Assembly: GCA_023412715.1 (NCBI GenBank)
Contig: JAEZCC010000042.1
Coordinates: forward strand, 1-64,000
Length of the DNA stretch: 64,000 nt
Origin: Bacillota bacterium
GTDB taxonomy: Bacteria > Bacillota > Clostridia > Oscillospirales > Acutalibacteraceae
Direction: 5' to 3'
Shown here: positions 43,583 through 52,261 of the stretch, piece by piece
How the letters are laid out: each line of letters starts with the position of its first letter
Position numbering within the stretch: position 1 is the stretch's first letter
The notes under the pieces: generated by a model
Database searches by the model: none
What the model saw: the letters and a program-made list of their open reading frames with translations, nothing else
Told to the model about the DNA's origin: nothing
Translations under genes and position numbers: made by a program

Positions 43583-45991
43583 TTACACTTTGGGCGCGGC
43601 CGGAAGCTTCACCCGAAATGTTTTCCGCTTTTTCTTCGGGTCGATGGAGCGGGTCAGCAGCATATAAACAAGGAACAGAACGCCGCCGCCGAGGGCGACG
43701 AACGCGCCCGCCTTCGCGCCGGGCGTCTGGTAATTGAAGCGGATGGACGAGGTGCCCGCCGGGACCTCGACGGCCATGAAGCCGACGTTGACCTCCGCAA
43801 TCTGCGCGGGCCTGCCGTTGACCGTGGCGCTCCAGCCGTCCTCATACGGCACGCTGAAAAAGACCAGCCGGTCCTTCGACGACGTGAAGGCCGCGGAGAA
43901 ACCGGCGCTGTCGCGGCTGAACGAAGAAGCGGAAGCCGCCTTCCGCGCGACGCAGTCCGTGTAATAGGCTTCCTGGCTGTACGACTGCGCCTGCGTCGCA
44001 AGGTGGGAAAGGATGCCGCTGTATTTGACCACGTCGTTGTCCTCCAGCACGAGGGCTTTCAGCAACAGCAGGTGGCGATCGGCTTCCGGCACCGTGTTGT
44101 ACTCGGAGCGGGAAACGTACGAGTCGTAGCTGAACCCCATGGGGATGTAATAGTCGTTGCGGTAGACGTTGCAGCCGTTCTGCGTGGCGTAATAGCTCCA
44201 GCCCGGCATCAGGGTCTGCCCGGCGGAATCCGTGAACGATTTGCCGAAATCGAGCGGGTCGAACAGCCATTCGCAGCTCGTGAGGCCCCGCAGGCCGTAC
44301 ACCGTCGTGTCCGGGCGGGAGGCGACGTCGCGCTGCACGCCGATGGTGGGGTAAAACTCCATCAGCGAGCCGGGCACGATGCTGTGGAACGCCTGAATGG
44401 TCGGCAGCTGCCAGTACATGGCCTGGTTGTCCATGCCATCGTAGACGTCCACGCGGCAGACGGCCGTGTCGGGCAGATTGATGCCGCTGCCCTTGTTGAG
44501 CGAATAGGGGATGATCCAGTGGTGGGCGTCGTCGCTCTGGGTCTTGCCGAGAGCGATGAAATACGCGGCGTAAACGACCGAAACCAGCGCGATGCCCGCC
44601 ATGCAGCCTTTGAGGAATTTTTTGCGGTCGCGGCGGAAATTACGGAAGACCGCGGTCAGCAGCGCAAGGCTGATGAGCGACACGGCCACGTACGGCCAGA
44701 AGCGGGTGGGGTAGTCCTCGAGGCCTGCGGTCAGGATCTTGTTGCCGAGCTGATCGGTCGTGGATTTCGGCATCAGGCCGATGGGCAGGGCGATGCCGAG
44801 CGTGATGCCGAGCGTCCAGCGGATGGCCCGCCGCCAGCTTTCGGGGGCCGCGTACTGCAGCGAGGCCACGGTCGCCATCGACATCATCAGCGTCAGCATA
44901 TAGTACCAGCGCGCGTAATAGGCCATGTTGAAAAGCTGGAACGCCGCGTTGAGAACGGGCACCAGCGCCATCAGGAAGAGAATGCAGAGAAACGTCTTCA
45001 GCCAGTGCTTCCGGCGGTTCTGCAGGAAGACGATGACGCCGCTCATGCTGAACAGCGGCAGCCACGCGCCGAGCGAAGACCATTTGGCCTCGCTGTCGGG
45101 CGTGAAGTTCGGCCTTGCCGGAATATCCGGCGGGAAGAAGAAGCACTCGAGAATATGCACGTACCGCTGGTTGTAGTCGTACAGCAGCGCGTTCCAGCCG
45201 CTCGGCGGGTCGTTGACGCGCGGGTTCTGGATGATGGCCAGCACCGTGGGCAGCAGAAGGAAGCACGAGCACAGCACGCCGATGACCGCCTCGGCGAACA
45301 GCAGCAGAAAGTCGCGCACGCTCATCGTCCAGCTGCCGGAAAGCGTCCGGACGATCCAGTAGAGAATCAGGAAGGTGACCTGTCCCACAAAGAAATAGTA
45401 GTTGACCGTGCAGCACAGGAAGACCGTCAGCGCGAAGACGCCGCGCCTGCGGTGGTACATGTACTCGTCCATGCCCCACAGCAGCAGCGGGAAGAAGACG
45501 ATTGCCTCATGGAAATGGTTGAAAAAGATGTTGTAGACGGAAAAGCCGGAAAACGCGTACAGCAGCGCGCCCACGAGGGCGTAGTCCGGGTGGTGGACGT
45601 AGCGCTCCATCCAGATGTACGAGGTCAGCGTGGCGCACGCGAATTTGAGGATCAGCAGCGGGCCCATCAGGTGCGGCACCATCCAGCTCGGGAAGGGGAT
45701 GGTCAGCCAGAAAAACGGGCTGCCCAGCAGGTAGAACGAGTATGAGCCGATGAAGTTGACGCCGAGGTCGGTGTTCCAGTTCCAGCCCCAGCTGCCGCTG
45801 CGGATCGCGTCGTGGGCCATCTGGTAGAACGGGACCTGCTGCACGTTGTAATCCCCGTAAAAGAGGAAATACCCGTTGTCGAACACGATGAACGGGATGA
45901 AAATCACAAACGCGAGGGCCAGCCCGTACAGAAAGGCTTTCCGGTGATAACGGCCGGCCTGGTAGCCGCGGAGGGAATGAAACTCGGTCAC
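43583..45991 (-). CDS. YfhO family membrane glycosyltransferase
   Basis: An 802-aa integral membrane protein with about 12 N-terminal helices and a C-terminal extracytoplasmic beta-rich domain before a final helix. Early loops have the acidic motif YFLFYGDYNVQQVPFY, and SYIWMERYVHHP and GFSVYNIFFNHFHEAIVFFPLLL follow, as in YfhO. The C-terminal VPYEDGWSATVNGRPAQIAEVNVGFMAVEVPAG block is highly typical. YfhO is a GT-C-type enzyme that glycosylates lipoteichoic acid with sugar supplied by a CsbB-type GT2, here the next gene. The start is GTG with GGGAGG 7 bases upstream. Confidence 0.9.
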   Translation of the reverse strand: MTEFHSLRGYQAGRYHRKAFLYGLALAFVIFIPFIVFDNGYFLFYGDYNVQQVPFYQMAHDAIRSGSWGWNWNTDLGVNFIGSYSFYLLGSPFFWLTIPFPSWMVPHLMGPLLILKFACATLTSYIWMERYVHHPDYALVGALLYAFSGFSVYNIFFNHFHEAIVFFPLLLWGMDEYMYHRRRGVFALTVFLCCTVNYYFFVGQVTFLILYWIVRTLSGSWTMSVRDFLLLFAEAVIGVLCSCFLLLPTVLAIIQNPRVNDPPSGWNALLYDYNQRYVHILECFFFPPDIPARPNFTPDSEAKWSSLGAWLPLFSMSGVIVFLQNRRKHWLKTFLCILFLMALVPVLNAAFQLFNMAYYARWYYMLTLMMSMATVASLQYAAPESWRRAIRWTLGITLGIALPIGLMPKSTTDQLGNKILTAGLEDYPTRFWPYVAVSLISLALLTAVFRNFRRDRKKFLKGCMAGIALVSVVYAAYFIALGKTQSDDAHHWIIPYSLNKGSGINLPDTAVCRVDVYDGMDNQAMYWQLPTIQAFHSIVPGSLMEFYPTIGVQRDVASRPDTTVYGLRGLTSCEWLFDPLDFGKSFTDSAGQTLMPGWSYYATQNGCNVYRNDYYIPMGFSYDSYVSRSEYNTVPEADRHLLLLKALVLEDNDVVKYSGILSHLATQAQSYSQEAYYTDCVARKAASASSFSRDSAGFSAAFTSSKDRLVFFSVPYEDGWSATVNGRPAQIAEVNVGFMAVEVPAGTSSIRFNYQTPGAKAGAFVALGGGVLFLVYMLLTRSIDPKKKRKTFRVKLPAAPKV

Positions 45992-46137
45992 TGCGCCGCC
46001 TCCCAAAATTTTCTTGTCATATTATAACATAATGTTTTGTCCAAACAATGCATAAAAATGTTTTCTTTTCTGATTTTCATCTTGAATTCGGAGGAAAAAA
46101 CGGTATGATTAAAAAACGGAGGAGGGGATTCGACGCC

Positions 46138-46719
46138 ATGTACCATTTTTTCGCCATGCTGTCGCGCATGAAAAACATCAACCGCTGGGGCCTGATGCGC
46201 AACACGAGACAGGAGAACCTCTGCGAGCACAGCTTTGAGACGGCGGTCATCGCCCACGCGCTGGCCGTTCTGCGCAACACGCGGTTCGGCGGCCGCGCCG
46301 ACGCCGAGCGGGCCGCGGCGCTCGCCCTGTTTCACGACGCGAGCGAAATCGTGACCGGCGACATGCCGACGCCCGTCAAGTACCACAGCCGGAAGATACG
46401 CTCCGCCTACCGCGAGGTCGAGACGGAGGCGAAAAACCGCCTGCTCTCTTTCCTGCCGGACGACCTGCGCGGGGTGTATGCCGACCTGCTGGACGCGCGC
46501 GGGGAAGAGGACGCCGAGCTGCTGAAAATCGTCAGGGCGGCGGACAAAATCTCCGCGGTCATCAAATGCGTGGAAGAAAAGCGCATGGGCAATTCGGAAT
46601 TTGTCAGCGCGGAAACCTCGCTGCGCGCCGCCGTGGAGGACATGCACCTGCCGGAGGCGGACTGCTTCATGCGGGAGTTCCTCCCGTCGTACAGCCTTAC
46701 GCTTGACGAGCAGGAATGA
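46138..46719 (+). CDS. HD-domain 5'-deoxynucleotidase (YfbR-like)
   Basis: A 193-aa HD phosphohydrolase. Metal-binding residues are in RNTRQENLCEHSFETAVIAHAL and LFHDASEIVTGDMPTPVKYHS, and the distal aspartate is in IVRAADKISA. The DMPTPVK signature matches YfbR, a dNMP 5'-nucleotidase used in nucleotide pool control. The start at 46138 (MYHFF) is preferred because GGAGGAGGGG lies about 10 bases upstream and the length then fits the family. Confidence 0.88.
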   Translation: MYHFFAMLSRMKNINRWGLMRNTRQENLCEHSFETAVIAHALAVLRNTRFGGRADAERAAALALFHDASEIVTGDMPTPVKYHSRKIRSAYREVETEAKNRLLSFLPDDLRGVYADLLDARGEEDAELLKIVRAADKISAVIKCVEEKRMGNSEFVSAETSLRAAVEDMHLPEADCFMREFLPSYSLTLDEQE

Positions 46720-46767
46720 CCGGTTCCGCTTCCGCCGTTTTATTTTGAATCCGGAAACTTTTTGCAA

Positions 46768-46796
46768 TTTACTTTCCCGCCGACTTGATATATAAT
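46768..46796 (+). promoter_or_regulatory. Probable sigma-A promoter of the LCP gene
   Basis: TTTACT, a 17-bp spacer, and TATAAT, about 98 nt before the GTG start. Confidence 0.55.
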
Positions 46797-46893
46797 ATAA
46801 AACATTGATTCCGGCTTATAATACTGTGTAATCGGCCAAGCCCTGCAGGCGTACGGCGGCTGCGCGGCGCAATGAAAAGCAAGGAATGATGTT

Positions 46894-47928
46894 GTGAAAA
46901 AAACAAAAACCGCGCTTCTGCGCAACGTGGCGATCCTCGTCGTCAGCCTGCTGCTTGTTGTCACGGGCTGCGGCTTCGTCTATACCGACCAGCTGCTCAG
47001 TAAAATCAACTTCGTGCCGGAGCCGGCGGATTCGCAGGCCCAGACCGGCCCGCTGTTCGACGACACGCAGAGCGGCGCGGCGGAAAGCGCCAAGTCCGGC
47101 GTGCTGGGCGGGCTTTACCACGACGACGCCGTCACCAACATCCTGCTTCTCGGCGCGGACGATTACCAGCAGAACGATACCGGCCGCAGCGACAGCATGA
47201 TGCTCGTCTCGGTCGACACGCGCCATAAAAAGCTGAAGGTGACCTCTTTTATGCGCGACATGTACGTCGCGCTTCCCGGCCTCGGCAGCAACAAGCTCAA
47301 CGCCGCGTACAGCCTCAACGGGGGCAAGGTCAAGGGCGCGGAGGGCGTCGTTTCCGCCATTGAGGCGAATTTCGGCGTCGACATCAACCGCTTTGTCATC
47401 ATCGATTTCACCGCGTTCCCGACGATCATCGACCGCCTCGGCGGCGTCACCATCACGCTGACCGCGGGCGAGGCGAAGCTTGTCAATCAGTATTCCAAAG
47501 ATCCCAGACATAATCTGAAAGCGGGCACCTACAACCTCAGCGGCCTGCAGGCCCGCTATTATGCCCGCATCCGCGACATCGGCGACGACTACGAGCGCAC
47601 GCAGCGCCAGCGCAAGGTCTTTCAGAGCATCGTCTCCAAGATGAAGACGTCGAGCCTGCCGACGATTCTGGGCGCGCTCTCCGACACGCTTCCGCTCGTG
47701 ACCACCAATATGACGAAAAACGAGGTGGTCTCGATGGCGCAGAATTCGCTGACCTATCTCAACTATCCCGTCAGCGAGCACCGCGTCCCCGGCGACGGCG
47801 AATTCCAGTCGGAAAAGGTCTATATCGGCAAGACAAAGTCCGACGTCCTGGTCCCCGATCTCGACAAATGCAGGCAGACCCTCGCGGAGTTTATCTACGA
47901 GAGCGACCTGCCGAGCAAGGTCTACTGA
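46894..47928 (+). CDS. LytR-CpsA-Psr (LCP) family cell-wall ligase
   Basis: A 344-aa protein with one N-terminal signal-anchor helix (AILVVSLLLVVTGCGFVYTD) and an extracytoplasmic LCP domain. Diagnostic segments are NILLLGADD, RSDSMMLVSVDTRHKKLKVTSFMRDMYVALPG, NKLNAAYSLNGG and QARYYARIRDIGDDYERTQRQRKV, which carry the conserved Arg/Asp residues binding the polyprenyl pyrophosphate. LCP enzymes attach teichoic acids or polysaccharides to peptidoglycan; the nearby GT2-YfhO pair fits an envelope-polymer theme. The start is GTG after AAGGA. Confidence 0.93.
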   Translation: MKKTKTALLRNVAILVVSLLLVVTGCGFVYTDQLLSKINFVPEPADSQAQTGPLFDDTQSGAAESAKSGVLGGLYHDDAVTNILLLGADDYQQNDTGRSDSMMLVSVDTRHKKLKVTSFMRDMYVALPGLGSNKLNAAYSLNGGKVKGAEGVVSAIEANFGVDINRFVIIDFTAFPTIIDRLGGVTITLTAGEAKLVNQYSKDPRHNLKAGTYNLSGLQARYYARIRDIGDDYERTQRQRKVFQSIVSKMKTSSLPTILGALSDTLPLVTTNMTKNEVVSMAQNSLTYLNYPVSEHRVPGDGEFQSEKVYIGKTKSDVLVPDLDKCRQTLAEFIYESDLPSKVY

Positions 47929-48086
47929 ATCAAGGCTTCGCGTAAAAGCACGTTCAAACGGCCAGCCCTGGGATTGTGTGCAGGCACAGCGGTTCTGAAT
48001 CGGCGGCACACGGTCCCCCGGGCCCGGCAGACGACGGAAGCGCGCCATACCGTTCCCGCCACAATAAGCTATTTTATTCCATCCGC

Positions 48087-48126
48087 CCCGCGGCGGGCCG
48101 AAACGGCCTGTGGCCGCGGCTTTTTT
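48087..48126 (+). terminator. Probable terminator of the LCP gene
   Basis: A GC-rich stem with bulges (GCC..GCGGC..GGCCG with its complement) followed by TTTTTT, ending just before the ribosome site of the next gene. Confidence 0.6.
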
Positions 48127-48148
48127 ATTTAAAGGAGCTGCTGGAGCT

Positions 48149-49435
48149 TTGTCCACGCCTTTGTATTCCGCCCTGCTGGAGCACCGGGCGAAGAACCGCG
48201 CGTCGTTCCATACGCCCGGCCATAAAAACAGCCCGCTGGCCCTTCCGGCGGACCTGTATTCCCTCGACTTCACCGAGCTGCCGGACACCGACAGCCTGTT
48301 TGAAGCCTCGGGGCCGATTCTGGAAGCGGAAGAGAAGGCCGCGGCCCTGTTCGGGGCAGAGCGCACCTGCCTTTCGGCCGGCGGATGCACGCTGTGCATC
48401 CAGGCCATGCTGCGCCTTGCCGCGCCGCTCGGCGGCAAAGTGCTGTGCGGGCGCGTGGTGCACCGCTCGGCGGTCAACGCAATGGCGCTGCTCGGGATCG
48501 AGCCGGTCTGGGCGATGCCGCAGAATGTCGCCGCCGAGGTGAAAAAACACCCGGAGGTCTGCGCGGCGTACGTCACAAGCCCCAATTATTACGGGCAGCT
48601 GCTCGACATTCCCGCGATTGCGGAAGAGTGCCGCGAGCGCGGTATCCCCTTGCTTGTGGATAACGCCCACGGCACGCACCTGATGTTCACCCGGCCGAAA
48701 CTGCATCCCCTCGCGCTCGGCGCCTCCATGACCGCCGATTCCGCGCACAAGACGCTCGGCGTGCTGACCGGCGGCGCGTGGCTGCAGATCGGCGACGGGC
48801 GGTACGCGGCCGGGGCGAAAAGCGCCATGGCTCTGTTCGGCTCCACCAGCCCGGCCTACCCGGTCATGGCCTCGCTGGACCTGGTCCGCGAATGGCTCGA
48901 AACGCACCCGGACGCTTTCGCGCGGGTGCAGGAAAGCGCGGAGAAAATCCGCCGGACGGCCTTGTCGCTCGGCATCGCGCTGCCGGAAGGCCCGTGCGAC
49001 CCCGCCCGCATCACGCTCGACGTCTCTTCCGCCGGCCTCACGGGGACGCAGGCCGCCGAACGGTTCCGCGCGGCGGGCGTCGAGCCGGAATACGCGGACG
49101 ATTCCTTCGTCGTGCTGATTCCGTCGCCGTTTAATTCCCCGGAGGATTTCCGGCGGCTGAAGGCGGCCGTCCTGTCGCTGCCCATAGGGAAACCGCTGCC
49201 GCGGCGCGGCGCGGCGTTCCCGCCGATTGCGCCGTCCGCCGTCCCGCTGCGCGAGGCTTTGCTTTCGGAGACGGAGACCGTTCCCCTGGAAGACGCCTGC
49301 GGCGAAATCGCCGCCGAGGCGGCCTGCCCGTGCCCTCCGGGCGTGCCGGCCGTGATGCCGGGGGAGCGCATTACAAAAGAAGCGGCCGACTTTCTGCGAA
49401 GCTATGGCTTTTTAAAAATAAAAGTGTTAAAATAA
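48149..49435 (+). CDS. Orn/Lys/Arg decarboxylase family PLP enzyme
   Basis: A 428-aa fold-type-I PLP enzyme. The N terminus STPLYSALLEHRAKNRASFHTPGHK is typical, as are NAHGTHLMF and the PLP-lysine motif SADSAHKTLGVLTGGAWL (about residue 205). It is the short, single-domain type (YaaO-like) often found beside darA-holB in Firmicutes. Its substrate (Arg, Lys or Orn) cannot be told from the sequence. I choose the TTG at 48149 with AAAGGAG 11 bases upstream, since the longer frame overlaps the terminator. Confidence 0.88.
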   Translation: MSTPLYSALLEHRAKNRASFHTPGHKNSPLALPADLYSLDFTELPDTDSLFEASGPILEAEEKAAALFGAERTCLSAGGCTLCIQAMLRLAAPLGGKVLCGRVVHRSAVNAMALLGIEPVWAMPQNVAAEVKKHPEVCAAYVTSPNYYGQLLDIPAIAEECRERGIPLLVDNAHGTHLMFTRPKLHPLALGASMTADSAHKTLGVLTGGAWLQIGDGRYAAGAKSAMALFGSTSPAYPVMASLDLVREWLETHPDAFARVQESAEKIRRTALSLGIALPEGPCDPARITLDVSSAGLTGTQAAERFRAAGVEPEYADDSFVVLIPSPFNSPEDFRRLKAAVLSLPIGKPLPRRGAAFPPIAPSAVPLREALLSETETVPLEDACGEIAAEAACPCPPGVPAVMPGERITKEAADFLRSYGFLKIKVLK

Positions 49436-49516
49436 TAATCAGAACAAAGCATATTAATTAGCAGCATGTCAACAGTAATGTGGCGGCCGGAAACGGGCGT
49501 ACTGGGGGGATTTTCC

Positions 49517-49840
49517 ATGAAACTAGTCATGGCCATCGTAAGCAGCGAAGACAGCGGCCTTGTTTCGGCCGCCCTCACGAAAGACGGCTTTGCCGTCACG
49601 AAGCTCGCCACGACGGGGGGCTTCCTCAAATCCGGGAACACCACGTTCATCGTGGGCACCGACGACAGCAAGGTGGATCAGGTCATCGGCATCATCAGGC
49701 AGCAGAGCCGCCGGCGCACGCAGCTGGTTCCCAGCAACACCACAATGGACATGGGCATGTTCAACGCCTACCCGGTCGAGGTCACGGTGGGCGGCTCCAC
49801 GGTGTTCGTCCTGAACGTGGAGCGGTTCGAAAAGATATGA
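49517..49840 (+). CDS. darA: Cyclic-di-AMP receptor DarA (PstA/YaaQ)
   Basis: A 107-aa PII-like trimeric protein that binds c-di-AMP. It begins MKLVMAIVSSEDSGLVSAAL, has the flexible T-loop region after TKLATTGGFLKSGNTTFIVG, and ends VGGSTVFVLNVERF, a clear match to DarA and of normal length. The start at 49517 has GGGGGGA 6 bases upstream. The stop overlaps the holB start as ATGA. Its presence agrees with c-di-AMP control of the BusR-like operon at 17-21 kb. Confidence 0.93.
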   Translation: MKLVMAIVSSEDSGLVSAALTKDGFAVTKLATTGGFLKSGNTTFIVGTDDSKVDQVIGIIRQQSRRRTQLVPSNTTMDMGMFNAYPVEVTVGGSTVFVLNVERFEKI

Positions 49841-50703
49841 ACCTGAAGCTGGAAGGCCTCGGCATGCCGCCGGAGGCCGCGGATGCCCTGCGCCGGGCGT
49901 TCGCGCAGGATCGGATGCCCCACGCTCTGCTTCTGGAGGCTTCGCCCGCCCGGGCGAAAGCCGTCGCGCAGAGGCTTGCGCAGGCGGCCGTCTGTCTGTC
50001 GGAGGAAGAGCGGCCGTGCGGCGTCTGCGCCGAGTGCGTGCGCGCGCAGGCCGGCTCGCACCCGGATATTCTGACCCTCGACGGCGACGAAGACCCGCGC
50101 GCGTTCCCCGTGGACGCGATCCGCGCCGTCCGCGCCGCCGCCTATGTCAAGCCGAACGAGGCCCGGTGCAAGGTGTTCGTTTTGCTCGGCGCGCAGAATA
50201 TGTCTGAAATTTCGCAGAATGCTTTATTAAAAGTTCTGGAGGAACCGCCGGAAAACGTCCTGTTCCTGCTGACCTCCTCCAGCGCCGCCGCCCTTCTGCC
50301 GACCGTGCTGTCCCGCGTGCAGATCGTTTCGCCGGGGGACGAGGCGCTTTCCGGCGACTGGGGCAGGGCGGAAGAGATCGCGCGGGCCGTTGCGGCTTCC
50401 GGCGAGGCGGAACTGCTCTTCCTCACGGCCGACGGCGTGAAGGACCGCGCGCAGCTGCAAGGCTGGATGCGGCAGTTCCTGTTCCTCCTGCGCGACGCGC
50501 TGGCGCTGCGCTCGGGCGGGGAGACGTGCCTTTCCGGCCGAAGAGAGGCTGCGGAAGCCCTCGGCGGCAGCCTGACGCGGCTAAGCCTCACGGCGATGAT
50601 GGACAGGACGGAGGAAGCTCTGGCCGCGCTGGAACGCAACGCGAACGCCGCGCTGCTGGTCACTTGGTGGTGCGCGCATCTGCGCGCGGCAGCGGGGCGG
50701 TGA
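49837..50703 (+). CDS. holB: DNA polymerase III delta' subunit
   Basis: A 288-aa clamp-loader subunit. MPHALLLEAS opens the P-loop region but the classic GxxGxGK is degenerate, as allowed for delta'. The zinc module is CGVCAECVRAQAGSHPD. The segment MSEISQNALLKVLEEPPENVLFLLTS includes the sensor-type region, followed by LPTVLSRVQ (SRC-like motif reading SRV). It is translationally coupled to darA through an ATGA overlap. Confidence 0.93.
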   Translation: MNLKLEGLGMPPEAADALRRAFAQDRMPHALLLEASPARAKAVAQRLAQAAVCLSEEERPCGVCAECVRAQAGSHPDILTLDGDEDPRAFPVDAIRAVRAAAYVKPNEARCKVFVLLGAQNMSEISQNALLKVLEEPPENVLFLLTSSSAAALLPTVLSRVQIVSPGDEALSGDWGRAEEIARAVAASGEAELLFLTADGVKDRAQLQGWMRQFLFLLRDALALRSGGETCLSGRREAAEALGGSLTRLSLTAMMDRTEEALAALERNANAALLVTWWCAHLRAAAGR

Positions 50704-50738
50704 CATTTAAAAATTCCTTGAAAGACAGGGAGGGAAAT

Positions 50739-51608
50739 ATGGCTGAAGTCATTGGCGTGAGGTTCAAAAACGTAGGCAAGGTCTACTATTTTGATCCGGA
50801 CGGAAACGCCCTTAAAAAGGGCGATAAAGTGATTGTCGAGACGGCCCGGGGGGTCGAGTGCGGGGAAGTCGCCATGGAAAACCGGCAGATCGGCAGTGAA
50901 GAGCTGGTCCAGCCCCTGCGCAAGCTGATTCGGGCCGCGACCGCGGAAGACCTCAAAAAAGTGGAGGAAAACCGCAGAAAAGAAAAGAACGCGTTCCAGG
51001 TCTGCCTGCGCAAAATTGCGGACCACAAGCTCGAGATGAAGCTTGTGGACGTGGAATACACGTTCGACAATTCGAAGATCCTGTTTTACTTTACCGCCGA
51101 CGGGCGGGTCGATTTCCGCGAGCTTGTCAAGGACCTCGCGTCGGTTTTCCGCACGAGGATCGAGCTGCGGCAGATCGGCGTGCGCGACGAGGCGAAGATG
51201 CTCGGCGGCATCGGCGTCTGCGGCAGGCCGTTCTGCTGTTCCACCTTCCTCGGCGGCTTTCAGCCCGTCTCGATCAAGATGGCCAAAGAGCAGGGCCTGT
51301 CCCTCAACCCCGTGAAGATTTCCGGCATCTGCGGCCGCCTGATGTGCTGCCTGAAATATGAGCAGGAAAGCTACCAGGAGCTGCTGCGCGTGGTGCCGGG
51401 CATCAATTTCGTCGTCATGACGCCGAAGGGCAAGGGGACGGTCACGGACCACAATTTGCTGACTGGCAGCGTCACCGTGCGCCTCGATTCCACTCCGGAC
51501 GCCGCGCCGCTTGTCTTCAAGGCCAAAGAGGTCCGCGTCCTGAAGGGCTCGCGGCCCAACGTTACGCAGGCGGAGATTGAGCAGCTGAAAAATCTGGAAG
51601 GCGAATAG
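50739..51608 (+). CDS. ricT: RicT/YaaT, PSP1-domain protein
   Basis: A 289-aa PSP1 C-terminal domain protein. It starts EVIGVRFKNVGKVYYFDPDG and holds the cysteine set GGIGVCGRPFCCSTFL and ISGICGRLMCCLKYE, which in RicT bind an Fe-S cluster with RicA and RicF. The complex guides RNase Y and affects sporulation and competence. GGGAGG lies 5 bases before the ATG. Gene order darA-holB-ricT is conserved in Firmicutes. Confidence 0.94.
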   Translation: MAEVIGVRFKNVGKVYYFDPDGNALKKGDKVIVETARGVECGEVAMENRQIGSEELVQPLRKLIRAATAEDLKKVEENRRKEKNAFQVCLRKIADHKLEMKLVDVEYTFDNSKILFYFTADGRVDFRELVKDLASVFRTRIELRQIGVRDEAKMLGGIGVCGRPFCCSTFLGGFQPVSIKMAKEQGLSLNPVKISGICGRLMCCLKYEQESYQELLRVVPGINFVVMTPKGKGTVTDHNLLTGSVTVRLDSTPDAAPLVFKAKEVRVLKGSRPNVTQAEIEQLKNLEGE

Positions 51609-51625
51609 GTTTCCAGTTGCAGTCA

Positions 51626-51655
51626 AAGGCATGCAGGACTTGTCCTGCATGCCTT
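51626..51655. other. Near-perfect hairpin after ricT
   Basis: A 13-bp stem, AAGGCATGCAGGA/TCCTGCATGCCTT, with a CTTG loop, 17 bp past the ricT stop. It lacks a T-run; the true terminator may be at 51749. Confidence 0.75.
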
Positions 51656-51750
51656 ATTCGTATTACAGACGACAAAATATACGAAAAGTTTACAGATTTG
51701 CTGTCTGAAGGCCCGCCGCGTATCCGGCTTTTGGCGAAAGAGCAGATACC
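51656..51750 (+). repeat. Degenerate module copy A
   Basis: First of three diverged direct copies. In one frame it reads TDDKIYEKFTDLL...RIRLLAKEQIP. It shares an exact 18-base run (51675-51692) with copy C. Compared with B it is one codon shorter, so the gap keeps frame. No start codon or ribosome site suggests it is expressed. Confidence 0.7.
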
Positions 51751-51772
51751 CCGGCGAGACCGGGGATTTTTT
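51749..51772 (+). terminator. Intrinsic terminator at the end of module copy A
   Basis: CCCCGG-CGAGA-CCGGGG followed by ATTTTTT. It may be the functional terminator of ricT. Confidence 0.8.
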
Positions 51773-51964
51773 GTACACGCCAAAGTCCTGTTTGACCGGC
51801 CGCGTCTCAGAATGCTTTTCTCTGCCCGCAGCGGGATTTCTCACCCCGGCTTCCTTCCGCACAGAAAGCAAAGCGAAACCTACGGATGGTACTTGCGCGG
51901 AAGGGAGGCGGGAGGGCGCTCCCCGCATTGGAGTGAACCCTGCTTCCGTTCTACTGCGCGGCAA

Positions 51965-52064
51965 ATTCTGTATTATTTATGACAAAATGTACGAATGGTT
52001 TACAAATCCGCTGCTTAAAGACCTTTTATATACTCATATTCCGGTGAAAGAGCAAAAAATCCCA
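51965..52064 (+). repeat. Degenerate module copy B
   Basis: Second copy, reading IIYDKMYEWFTNPLL...IPVKEQKIP in its frame. It lies 310 bp downstream of copy A. The 180 bp between them is GC-rich with no recognised gene. Confidence 0.7.
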
Positions 52065-52105
52065 TACGGCAAAGCAAATCGTGCTATCGCTCCGTCATGC
52101 AAGAA

Positions 52106-52203
52106 ATTTGTACTATTTATGATGAAATATACGAAAAGTTTATGAATTCGCTGCCGGAAAACCTACCATGCGCCCGACTTTTAGCGAACAGTAAAAAATT
52201 CGC
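52106..52203 (+). repeat. Degenerate module copy C
   Basis: Third copy, reading TIYDEIYEKFMNSLPENLP..RLLANSKKF. It lies 140 bp downstream of copy B with equal module length, and its end runs into the minus-strand terminator at 52193. Confidence 0.7.
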
Positions 52204-52240
52204 GCAGCGGAAACGGGCCGTACTCCCGTTTCCGCTGCGC
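52193..52240 (-). terminator. Terminator of the GH94-cupin operon
   Basis: A perfect 16-bp stem (GCGCAGCGGAAACGGG with its complement, 7-nt loop) followed on the minus strand by AATTTTTT, 21 bp past the cupin stop. Confidence 0.9.
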
Positions 52241-52261
52241 GGAGGAAAAGGAGGAGAGGTT

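Noticed and set aside
51617..51982. Short frames across the 51.6-52.1 kb gap as real genes
   Set aside because: They begin inside a hairpin, run through a terminator, lack ribosome sites and are best explained by the decayed module copies.
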